Assembly: GCA_027010905.1 (NCBI GenBank)
Contig: JALVBA010000230.1
Coordinates: 1-22,816 of the forward strand
Source: Marinilabiliaceae bacterium
GTDB lineage: Bacteria > Bacteroidota > Bacteroidia > Bacteroidales > Marinilabiliaceae
Direction of reading: 5' to 3'
Length of the DNA stretch: 22,816 bases
Shown here: in pieces, positions 8,712 to 15,291 of the stretch
Layout of the letters: each line of letters opens with the position of its first letter
Position numbering within the stretch: position 1 is the first letter of the stretch
The notes under the pieces: generated by a model
Database searches by the model: none
Seen by the model: the letters and a program-made list of their open reading frames with translations, nothing else
What the model was told of the DNA's origin: nothing
Program-made: the position numbers and the translations under genes

Positions 8712-8750
8712 CTTGACACCCCGCCATGCGGGACAGGCAAAAAAGTCAAG
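8712..8750. repeat. Nested hairpin repeat
   Basis: Outer arms CTTGAC (8712-8717) and GTCAAG (8745-8750) are perfect inverted repeats. They enclose an inner perfect stem CCCGC-cat-GCGGG (8720-8732). Its GC content contrasts with the AT-rich surroundings, suggesting an inserted repeat rather than drifted spacer DNA. Confidence 0.55.
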
Positions 8751-8755
8751 GCTTA

Positions 8756-8871
8756 TTTACAGTAGCACTCTCCATGCTTTTGAAAATTAAGTTCGGTTGA
8801 GGAATCTCCTCGTTCCTCGGAGCATCTCAATCTCCCTAAATTTTCAAAAGCATTCCAAGCACTACTGTAAA
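8756..8871. repeat. 116-base near-palindrome able to form one long hairpin
   Basis: TTTACAGTAG (8756-8765) pairs perfectly with CTACTGTAAA (8862-8871). ATGCTTTTGAAAATT (8774-8788) pairs perfectly over 15 bp with 8839-8853. Closer in, TTGAG..CTCC pairs with GGAG..CTCAA around a small loop near 8811. The symmetric bulge between the two long arm segments is about the same size on both sides (8 and 8 bases), which is typical of a folded RNA or a small non-autonomous element with terminal inverted repeats. No reading frame spans it. Confidence 0.6.
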
Positions 8872-8958
8872 GAGGCCGATTTAATACGTTGATTATTTTT
8901 AATTATTATTGCGAGGCTTTCATCTAACTTCTTAACAACCTTTCAAATAATTAACATG

Positions 8959-9960
8959 TCAGTGATTGTAGCTCTTCATAAAAGCTACAGTGTCGGTAAT
9001 AGCCTCGTCTAAGGTTTTGAATTTAAACCCGATGGCATCAACAAGCTTTTTGCTGGTATAGCTGTATTTTGATTGAGCGATTTGAGCAGATGTTTTTGTC
9101 AATAATGATTCCATTCCGGTAAGTTTAAATTTAACATACTCCATTCGCCAAGCAATATCAAGTAGCAGCTTGCCGGCTTTAAATTTCGGAGCCTTAACAT
9201 TAAGATCTTTGGCAATATTATCGAAAAAAGATTTCAGATCTCTGTTTTCACTATTCAAAATAAAACGTTCATTTTCGATATCACTATCCATCAGTGTAAT
9301 TAAAGCCTCTGCAACATCTCCTGCGTGTACATAACCGGTGACACCGGAAGTATAAAATGCCAATCCTGTTTTAACCTTCTGAAAAATCTGGCCTGAACTT
9401 CGGGCAGTGCTTCCCGGACCGATAATAAAAGATGGGTTTACAACTACTGTTTTCAAACCCTCCATAGTAGCTCTTTTTACTTCCATCTCAGCCCTAAATT
9501 TTGACTCGGCATATTCGTTGTGCTTTTCATCAGCCTGCCAAAAACACGACTCATCAACAAGATAGCCGTTAATTGAATTTCCCAGCGTGGCAATAGAACT
9601 TACATACCCAAACTTTTTAACACCTTGCTCTATCGAAGCATTTATCAAATTGATAGTTCCTGTTTCATTTACCTCTCTGAGCTTCCTCTGCATCCTTGCA
9701 TTCATGGATACCATCGCGGCAGCATGGTAAATTTTATCCACCCCTTTTAGGGCATCCTTAAGAGAATAGTAATCCTCAATATCCCCATCTATCCATTGAA
9801 TCTCTGACCTCTTTTCAATTCCATAAAATGCAATTATATCATCCACTAAACCGATATCGCTACCGGGTCGTTTTAATGCCCTCACCTCCACTCCTCGTCT
9901 AACAAGTCCGGCCAGCAGATGTGAGCCAACCAGTCCCGTTCCTCCTGTTACTAAAACCAT
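8959..9960 (-). CDS. NAD(P)-dependent extended SDR (epimerase/dehydratase, dihydroflavonol-reductase-like)
   Basis: A 333-residue cytosolic oxidoreductase. The Rossmann motif TGGTGLVG lies at residues 5-12, the active-site pair Y150 and K154 in YAESK, and the likely catalytic serine in YVSSIATLG (about 121). VVNPSFIIGPG (about 172-182) and HAGDVAEA are typical of the extended SDRs related to dihydroflavonol-4-reductase and 3-beta-hydroxysteroid dehydrogenase. R31 after strand 2 (ALKRPGSD) leans toward NADP. Substrate cannot be inferred from this sequence; in Bacteroidota such enzymes often stand alone, as here. It is divergent from riboflavin synthase with 176 bases between the starts. Confidence 0.85.
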   Translation of the reverse strand: MVLVTGGTGLVGSHLLAGLVRRGVEVRALKRPGSDIGLVDDIIAFYGIEKRSEIQWIDGDIEDYYSLKDALKGVDKIYHAAAMVSMNARMQRKLREVNETGTINLINASIEQGVKKFGYVSSIATLGNSINGYLVDESCFWQADEKHNEYAESKFRAEMEVKRATMEGLKTVVVNPSFIIGPGSTARSSGQIFQKVKTGLAFYTSGVTGYVHAGDVAEALITLMDSDIENERFILNSENRDLKSFFDNIAKDLNVKAPKFKAGKLLLDIAWRMEYVKFKLTGMESLLTKTSAQIAQSKYSYTSKKLVDAIGFKFKTLDEAITDTVAFMKSYNH

Positions 9961-10090
9961 TTTTAAATATATTTATTAGTTGCCCGTCCAATATGTGTAC
10001 CATCCTCCAAACAACTCTGCAAAATACAAATTATTATCAAACATGATAATAAAAAGATTTCGCATCTTTTCCAATATCTGTTTTTTAATG

Positions 10091-10098
10091 TAGTTTTG
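10091..10098 (+). promoter_or_regulatory. -7 box for ribE
   Basis: TAGTTTTG matches TAnnTTTG, 38 bases before the riboflavin synthase ATG. No convincing -33 TTG is present. No FMN riboswitch could be recognised: the leader of about 30 bases is far too short for one. Confidence 0.4.
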
Positions 10099-10136
10099 CG
10101 ATAGTATCATTTTAACTGAATATAAAATCGAAGAGT

Positions 10137-10739
10137 ATGTTTTCAGGAATAGTTGAAGATGCAGCAACGGTTGTAGGGCTCGACCGAGACAAGGGGAATC
10201 TGCACATAACCCTTGGGTGTTCGTTTACCGGTGAGTTAAAAATAGACCAGAGCGTTTCGCACAACGGAGTCTGCCTTACAGTAGTAAAAACAGACGATAA
10301 GATCTACACTGTTACAGCCATCAGGGAGACGCTTGAGAAATCGAATCTTGGCCTTTTAAGAATTGGTGACAAGGTAAATCTTGAACGTAGCATGATGATG
10401 AATGGACGGTTAGATGGCCATATAGTTCAGGGGCATGTTGACCAAACAGCCCGATGTCTCAAAGTAAAGGAGGTTGACGGAAGCTGGTACTTTACTTTTC
10501 AATACGATTTCAACAAAGAGATGGCCAAGGATGGCTATATGACAGTAGAGAAAGGTTCGGTAACAGTTAATGGAGTTAGTCTGACGGTGGTAAACAGTAA
10601 GGACGATCGGTTCTCTGTGGCAATAATCCCATACACCTATGAGTTCACCAACTTCCATCAAATTAAGGAGGGCTCAATAGTTAATATTGAGTTTGATATT
10701 CTGGGGAAATATATTAGTAAAATGATGACATTTAAATAA
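10137..10739 (+). CDS. ribE: Riboflavin synthase, alpha subunit
   Basis: A 200-residue cytosolic enzyme that dismutates two 6,7-dimethyl-8-ribityllumazines to riboflavin, the last step of the pathway. It opens with the diagnostic MFSGIVE and contains two tandem lumazine-binding barrels. In the first, VSHNGVCLTVV (about 40-50) is followed by LGLLRIGDKVNLE and GRLDGHIVQGHVD (about 87-99). In the second, VEKGSVTVNGVSLTVV mirrors the first. The length is normal for the family. The gene is monocistronic; other rib genes are not in the window. The product feeds the flavin pool used by, among others, the flavoprotein subunit encoded downstream, though no regulatory link is visible. Confidence 0.96.
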   Translation: MFSGIVEDAATVVGLDRDKGNLHITLGCSFTGELKIDQSVSHNGVCLTVVKTDDKIYTVTAIRETLEKSNLGLLRIGDKVNLERSMMMNGRLDGHIVQGHVDQTARCLKVKEVDGSWYFTFQYDFNKEMAKDGYMTVEKGSVTVNGVSLTVVNSKDDRFSVAIIPYTYEFTNFHQIKEGSIVNIEFDILGKYISKMMTFK

Positions 10740-10752
10740 AATACAAAACCAA

Positions 10753-10795
10753 AACAACCCCACATTTCACCAAAGAGGTAAAGTGTGGGGTTGTT
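10753..10795. terminator. Bidirectional intrinsic terminator between ribE and the CBS-domain gene
   Basis: AACAACCCCACA (10753-10764) is the perfect reverse complement of TGTGGGGTTGTT (10784-10795). The 12-bp stem extends further with mismatches and is closed by a short loop. On the plus strand it is followed by atttt; on the minus strand by a T-rich TTTTGGTTTTG. It lies 14 bases past the ribE stop and 23 bases past the stop of the convergent CBS gene, so it can end both transcripts. Confidence 0.85.
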
Positions 10796-10817
10796 ATTTT
10801 ACAAACGAAATAGTATT

Positions 10818-11294
10818 CTATTTGCGATCTCCGTACACATGAATGCCCATAGGGTTTTTAATGTGCTCACGAAGCAGGAAAGCCTCCTCTTCGTATTTCT
10901 CAATAACATATCCTAAAAGGTCACCAATAGATATTATTCCAATAATAGTTCCTCCGTCCATAACGGGTACGTGACGTATTCTTCTTTTAAGCATTAGCTT
11001 CATCACATCGTATGGTTTGTCAGTTTTTTGAGCAACATACATCTTTTCGACACCTGTCATCAGGTCGCCAACTTTAAGTGTACCAACTTTTCTGGTTTCG
11101 ATAGTCTTGTATGCTTTGTAGAGAAAATCACGTTCAGAAACAATACCGGTCACATTATCATCTTTATCGACAACAATGAGTGTTCCGATTTTATTCTTAT
11201 CAAGCACTGCAACGGCCTCAATGGCCTTCATCTCCTTGTCTACTGTAAACAAAGGAGCATCGCCTTTCTTTTTTAAAATATCTTCTACTTTCAT
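10818..11294 (-). CDS. Two-CBS-domain (Bateman module) protein
   Basis: A 158-residue soluble protein made almost entirely of two CBS domains: about 5-62 (VDKEMKAIEAVAVLDKNKIG, then GIVSERDFL) and about 72-135 (VAQKTDKPYDVMKLMLKRR, then GIISIGDLLGYVI), plus a short C-terminal tail (residues 136-158). GIVSERD and GIISIGD are the typical adenine-nucleotide site motifs. CBS pairs bind AMP, ATP or related ligands and report energy or redox state to partners. The gene follows the respiratory operon on the same strand after a 154-base gap without a terminator, so readthrough is possible, but it could also have its own promoter. No effector domain is attached, and the partner is unknown. Confidence 0.88.
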   Translation of the reverse strand: MKVEDILKKKGDAPLFTVDKEMKAIEAVAVLDKNKIGTLIVVDKDDNVTGIVSERDFLYKAYKTIETRKVGTLKVGDLMTGVEKMYVAQKTDKPYDVMKLMLKRRIRHVPVMDGGTIIGIISIGDLLGYVIEKYEEEAFLLREHIKNPMGIHVYGDRK

Positions 11295-11448
11295 ATCTGT
11301 TCTATTTTACGTTCACTAAAGATGCACAAAATTCTTAAAACACAAGGGCTTATCCTTACAAAAATTATTACTTGTCGAACTAACTTGTTAAACGGACTTC
11401 ATTTACAACAATAATATGTTCAGTTTATTGACGTGATAGTTAACTATA

Positions 11449-13245
11449 TTACTTTTTCTTATTATGCAAAAAGTTGTCAATTCCAACAGCTGCTTTATGT
11501 CCGTCGGCAATACCATGAATAACGTCAGGGCCAACAACAATATCGCCACCGGCAAACAGCCATTCGACAGATGTTTGGTTGTACTCATTAAGCAGATAAC
11601 GACCACGAGGTCCTAGTTCCAACTTCTCTTTCAACTCATCTGAGATATAGGATAGATCGGGAGCCTGACCAATAGATTCAACCACCATATCGGCATCAAA
11701 GAACTTCTTGTTATCCTCATCAAACTTAGGATTGAAACGGTGGTCTTCATCAAATACAGATAGCACCTTAACAACATGCAGTCCTTTTATCTTACCATCA
11801 ACAATCTCAATCTCTTTAGGACCCCACCCCGGATCAATAATAGCCCCCTCTTCGCGTGCTTCAACAACCTCTTCACGGTCGGCAGGCATCTCCTCCTCAC
11901 TCTCAAGCGAAGTGGCTAAAGTCTGAACTTTACCATATTTAATCTTCTGCAGACGAGCCATTGAACGTGTGATATCCATTGCCACATTACCACCACCAAT
12001 TATCACAACCTTTTCAGGAACCATTATCTCTTCTCCGGCTGTTATTTGACGCAGCAGGTCGATAGACTGGAACACATGTTTATGGTCAGAGCCCGGAATA
12101 CGTGTTGAACGCCCGGCATGCAGTCCTGTACTGATAAATACTGCATCGAAATCGCTCTCTAGCTTTTTAAACATCTTAGCGTCAACATCGGTGTTATATT
12201 TTATCTCAACACCAAGAGAGAGAATATAATCAACATCTTTATCAATCTGATCGTAAGGAAGACGGTACTCTGGTATACCGTAACGCATCATACCACCTGC
12301 TTTTTCCAGCTTCTCGAAGATAGTAACATTGTGTCCTAACAACGAGAGGTAGTATGCTGTAGAGAGGCCGGCAGGGCCGGAACCAAGAATTGCAATTTTT
12401 GTATCCCCTTTAAAAATCTTCTGCGTGTCAAGAATCTCGTGATATTGCTCACTTGGCACCTGATCGGCAATGTAACGTTTCAGCCAACGGATTGATAACG
12501 GATCACCGTTAATACCAACAGAGCAGACATCTTCACATTTATGAGTACAGATACGACCACAAATCTCAGGAAGGGGGTTTGTGTCGTAGAGAATCTTTAG
12601 ACCCTCTTCCATATCGTCGTTACGTATTGTTTTTATATATTCAGGTATACCCATGTGAGCAGGGCAAGTACCAATACAGATACCACACTCAACACAACGG
12701 TCAGCCTCTTGTTGAGCCTGATCTTTAGAGTAACCTTTTACAAATTCGATAAATGAGTCGCCCCTTGCTTCGGCAGGCAGCTCCTCCATCTCAACACGCT
12801 CCTGACCATAAAAATGGTAGTTAGGTACAGGTTTTCTCCAGCCATCCTCTTTCTCGTACCAATCCTTCTCATCAACACCTGGAACAAACCTGAAGTTGTC
12901 GGGGTCAGTATCAACCCATGTATACTCGTTTGTTAAACGTAGTGAGTTTGTTGTGCAGATATCAACACACAAAGCACACCAACAACACCGTCCGTAATCA
13001 ATCTTCGGACGTAAACCGCTATCGCCATCTTTAGTCTCGATACCATCAACAGGAACTAAGTCGATAGCTTCGTTTTCACATATTGCCTCACAAGTACCAC
13101 AGCCGATACACTCATCAACATCGTTATCGTGAAAACCTCTGTAACGAGGAGCAGCCTCCCTGTTCAGCGGATCCTTTATGGTAACAGGGTCTTTTACAAT
13201 TTTCGACCATGCCGTGAAAGGCATTAATATATCTTTTAAGTTCAT
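11449..13245 (-). CDS. MbsN/NuoI-type polyferredoxin fused to a GltD/NfnL-type NAD(P)H flavoprotein
   Basis: A 598-residue fusion and last gene of the respiratory operon. Residues 1-110 are the complex-I-type ferredoxin subunit, with two CxxCxxCxxxC motifs (C46-C56 and C87-C97) for two [4Fe-4S] clusters. After a linker (about 111-175) comes an N-terminal iron-sulfur domain like that of glutamate synthase small subunit (C184, C187, C190, C194; then C229, C233, C237, C241). Next are the FAD-binding GSGPAGLSTA (about 288-297) and a second dinucleotide fold GGGNVAMDITRSMAR (about 417-431) for NAD(P)H, ending in the FAD motif AGGDIVVGPDVIHGI. This is the GltD/NfnL fold, but no glutamate synthase large subunit is present. 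It probably exchanges electrons between NAD(P)H, ferredoxin and the membrane complex; direction is not deducible. A 155-base spacer with a repeat element separates it from the MbsL gene. Confidence 0.92.
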   Translation of the reverse strand: MNLKDILMPFTAWSKIVKDPVTIKDPLNREAAPRYRGFHDNDVDECIGCGTCEAICENEAIDLVPVDGIETKDGDSGLRPKIDYGRCCWCALCVDICTTNSLRLTNEYTWVDTDPDNFRFVPGVDEKDWYEKEDGWRKPVPNYHFYGQERVEMEELPAEARGDSFIEFVKGYSKDQAQQEADRCVECGICIGTCPAHMGIPEYIKTIRNDDMEEGLKILYDTNPLPEICGRICTHKCEDVCSVGINGDPLSIRWLKRYIADQVPSEQYHEILDTQKIFKGDTKIAILGSGPAGLSTAYYLSLLGHNVTIFEKLEKAGGMMRYGIPEYRLPYDQIDKDVDYILSLGVEIKYNTDVDAKMFKKLESDFDAVFISTGLHAGRSTRIPGSDHKHVFQSIDLLRQITAGEEIMVPEKVVIIGGGNVAMDITRSMARLQKIKYGKVQTLATSLESEEEMPADREEVVEAREEGAIIDPGWGPKEIEIVDGKIKGLHVVKVLSVFDEDHRFNPKFDEDNKKFFDADMVVESIGQAPDLSYISDELKEKLELGPRGRYLLNEYNQTSVEWLFAGGDIVVGPDVIHGIADGHKAAVGIDNFLHNKKK

Positions 13246-13260
13246 GCTATATGAATTTTA

Positions 13261-13397
13261 GAAGAGCCCCCCTCAATCCCCCCATAAGGGGGGAGGTAAG
13301 GGTATCTCCTTTTATTATTTACACTCTTTTGTTATTGTCATCATATATCTTAATGCCTCTTTCTCCTCCCCTTAGGGGAGGCCGGGAGGGGCTTCTT
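13261..13397. repeat. Paired GC-rich inverted repeats in the spacer between the MbsL and MbsN-fusion genes
   Basis: The left arm contains the perfect palindrome CCCCCC-ATAA-GGGGGG (13278-13293), the right arm CCTCCCC-TTA-GGGGAGG (13365-13381). Outside these, GAAGAGCCCCCC (left) and, on the opposite strand, GAAGCCCCTCCCGG (right) face each other, so the whole unit is an inverted pair around about 70 AT-rich bases. It fills almost the entire 155-base gap. Bacteroidota genomes carry many such intergenic units; a second relative lies at 15164-15291. It could fold in the operon mRNA. Confidence 0.7.
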
Positions 13398-13400
13398 TTT

Positions 13401-14597
13401 TTATCTTTCTATCTCCGGAGGACAAGTTTGCAGCGAAACCATTATTGCATGAACATCGGCAACATCAGCACCAACAAGTAAATCCTCAAGTAAAGCAATT
13501 GCATGAGTATAACTTGGTCCACGAAGATTTACGCGTCTCGGCTTGTCAGTTCCATCGGTTACGTAGTACATCCCATACTCACCTCTTCCACTCTCCAAAC
13601 GTACATAAGTCTCACCTTTTGGAATCTGCCAATGAAGCACGTTAGGCATCTGCGCTTTGATATCTCCTTTTGCAGGCATCTTAGCCATAATCTGACGAAT
13701 AAGGTCAACTGTTTGAATTAGTTCCTGCCAACGAACCCAGGTACGGGCGTATATGTCTCCATCGCTATCGGTAGGAGGATCAAAATCTAATTTATCGTAA
13801 TGCAGGTAGGGCTCATCTTTACGCACATCTCTCTTTACACCACAACCACGTGCGTTAGTTCCAACAATACCATATTTGTCAACCATTTCAGGAGTAATCC
13901 TAGCCAAACCTTTAGCTCTGGTTTTAAATACTGAGTTGTGGAACATCAACTTGCGGATACGAATAATAAAATCATCAATATCCATTAGGTTATCTTCCAT
14001 GCGCTCTTTGAATCCATCGGGTAACAATCCTCTTACTCCTCCGGGGATAATATACATATGATAAACCCTTGCACCTGTTAACTCCTCAAAACGGTCAAGA
14101 ATAAGGTCTCTAAGATATACGCCCCACTGAACACCAAGGCCAAGAGCAAAAGTACCTCCCTGTCCGGGAACACCTCTTAACAAACCTTGCAGACGAGCCA
14201 TCTCAAGAGATAGCATTCTTAACCACTTTGCCATTTCAGGTACTGCTTTGTCGTACCCAGACAGTTGCTCGGTACAGGTGGCAATCAGATATTCGTTTGT
14301 ATCAGGCTCAGCCACACACATACGGATACTTGTAGGGAAACCCTGAACATACAATCTACGCTCAATCAGTTTCTCAAATCCGCGGTGAAGGTAACCTACA
14401 TGAGTTTTTGCATTTACCACGGTATTTCCCTCAACAGTAAGTTCAATAGCCATGTTTCCTGTAACACCGGGGTGGTTAGGCCCAAGCCATATCTTCTGAT
14501 ATTTATGTGAGGACAAATCTAAATCAGCACCAATCTTAGCTGTTGCTGAAGGTAATTTGCTCTTATCCGGTTCGAATCCTAAAAACTTATTTATCAT
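13401..14597 (-). CDS. mbsL: MbsL/NuoD-type large catalytic subunit with altered nickel motifs
   Basis: A 398-residue soluble-arm subunit related to complex I 49-kDa and [NiFe]-hydrogenase large subunits: LGPNHPGVTGNMAIEL (about 38-53), HVGYLHRGFEKL (about 66-77), GVPGQGGTFALG and YIIPGGVRG are conserved landmarks. A hydrogenase would carry CxxC at both ends to hold NiFe. Here the N-terminal motif is C94-V-A-E97 (in IRMCVAEPD) and the C-terminal one C392-P-P-E395, six residues from the end. Each second cysteine is a glutamate, so a NiFe site cannot form, and H2 chemistry is not supported. Retention of one cysteine per motif is what I recall for the Mbx/MBS family, as opposed to complex I. The start codon overlaps the end of the MbsK gene by 11 bases (coupled translation). 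Confidence 0.92.
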   Translation of the reverse strand: MINKFLGFEPDKSKLPSATAKIGADLDLSSHKYQKIWLGPNHPGVTGNMAIELTVEGNTVVNAKTHVGYLHRGFEKLIERRLYVQGFPTSIRMCVAEPDTNEYLIATCTEQLSGYDKAVPEMAKWLRMLSLEMARLQGLLRGVPGQGGTFALGLGVQWGVYLRDLILDRFEELTGARVYHMYIIPGGVRGLLPDGFKERMEDNLMDIDDFIIRIRKLMFHNSVFKTRAKGLARITPEMVDKYGIVGTNARGCGVKRDVRKDEPYLHYDKLDFDPPTDSDGDIYARTWVRWQELIQTVDLIRQIMAKMPAKGDIKAQMPNVLHWQIPKGETYVRLESGRGEYGMYYVTDGTDKPRRVNLRGPSYTHAIALLEDLLVGADVADVHAIMVSLQTCPPEIER

Positions 14598-15147
14598 TGT
14601 CTTTTCTTTTTGCTGTTACCGGTTGGTTAGGATACAATTGCTCTCTCATATATGTTGCAGGGTCGTGTGTCTCTCTACCGGGACGTGGGAAATATGTTTC
14701 TTCAGAATACTCCTTAGTGTTGAAATCCCTGCGCATGTGAGGTATATCGACCCATCCCTCAACAACAAAGTTCTCATCAACACGCGGACTACCGGGGAAG
14801 TCTATTCCAAAGGCCTCTTTCAACTCACGTTGGTAAGTCCAGACCTGTTTCCACAGATGGTGACCTGAAGTCATTGCCGGATTATCTCTGTTGATTAAAG
14901 TTTTCACTCCAACATCTGTTTTTGTTACAGGGTTGTGAAGCAGATACAACAGTTGGAATTTACCATCCTCAATCCAGTCAACACAACTCATCATCACAAA
15001 ATGAGAGTACCCTTCGTAATCCCTCAGCCATGTTACGGCATCAAGGGCAACATCCTTGTTAACTGTTACAAATGCAAGGCCGGTACGTTGAACTTTTACA
15101 TCCTCAGCACTATACTTTTGCTTTATTTTGTCTAATATCTCGTTCAT
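14587..15147 (-). CDS. mbsK: MbsK/NuoC-type subunit (complex I 30-kDa family)
   Basis: A 186-residue soluble subunit of the hydrophilic arm. The family signature sits at about 110-135: WKQVWTYQRELKEAFGIDFPG, then VVEGWVDIPHMRRDF, the bacterial NuoC/MbhK pattern of an acidic and proline-rich motif before a basic patch. The C-terminal tail (YFPRPGRETHDPATYM) contacts the large subunit in relatives. It binds no cofactor and scaffolds the NuoD- and NuoB-type subunits. In complex I of E. coli NuoC and NuoD are fused; here they are separate but translationally coupled. The 144-base gap to the preceding MbsJ gene holds a GC-rich inverted-repeat element. Confidence 0.88.
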   Translation of the reverse strand: MNEILDKIKQKYSAEDVKVQRTGLAFVTVNKDVALDAVTWLRDYEGYSHFVMMSCVDWIEDGKFQLLYLLHNPVTKTDVGVKTLINRDNPAMTSGHHLWKQVWTYQRELKEAFGIDFPGSPRVDENFVVEGWVDIPHMRRDFNTKEYSEETYFPRPGRETHDPATYMREQLYPNQPVTAKRKDNDK

Positions 15148-15163
15148 TGGTCTTTAAGTTACC

Positions 15164-15291
15164 AGCCCCCTCTGTATCTCCCCCTGAGGCGGAGACTTGG
15201 GAACCTATATTTTATTTTCTTAAGACATTTCAATACTTCAATTTTTTCCTTTCTTCCTCCTCCCCTCAGAGGAGGTCGGGAGGGGCTTCCT
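15164..15291. repeat. Second paired GC-rich inverted-repeat element, between the MbsJ and MbsK genes
   Basis: The right arm, read on the minus strand, begins GGAAGCCCCTCCCGACC and matches the right arm of the element at 13261-13397 except for one or two bases. The left arm (AGCCCCCTCTGTATCTCCCC) is a diverged inverted copy. Each arm has its own palindrome (TCTCCCCCTGAGGCGGAGA and CCTCCCCTCAGAGGAGG, both nearly perfect). The arms enclose about 60 AT-rich bases. A reading frame across it gives PPLRGGG-type peptides, a well-known artefact of these repeats. Confidence 0.68.

Larger units (their letters stand above)
8469..8958. other. Gene-free 490-base spacer with stem-loop repeats
   Basis: No credible coding region is present. 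From left to right it holds a short sequence resembling the dispersed accacaaaggca type (8579-8604), a compact nested hairpin (8712-8750), and a long near-palindrome (8756-8871). The remainder is AT-rich without recognisable motifs. It separates the 3' end of the TorF-like gene from the 3' end of the convergent SDR gene, so the hairpins may also serve to end both transcripts. Confidence 0.6.

Noticed and set aside
9961..10136. An FMN riboswitch before ribE.
   Set aside because: The predicted transcript begins only about 30 bases before the ATG, and no conserved aptamer motifs could be seen.
11449..13245. Glutamate synthase small subunit (gltD).
   Set aside because: No gltB partner is present; the protein begins with a complex-I-type ferredoxin domain and lies at the end of a respiratory operon.
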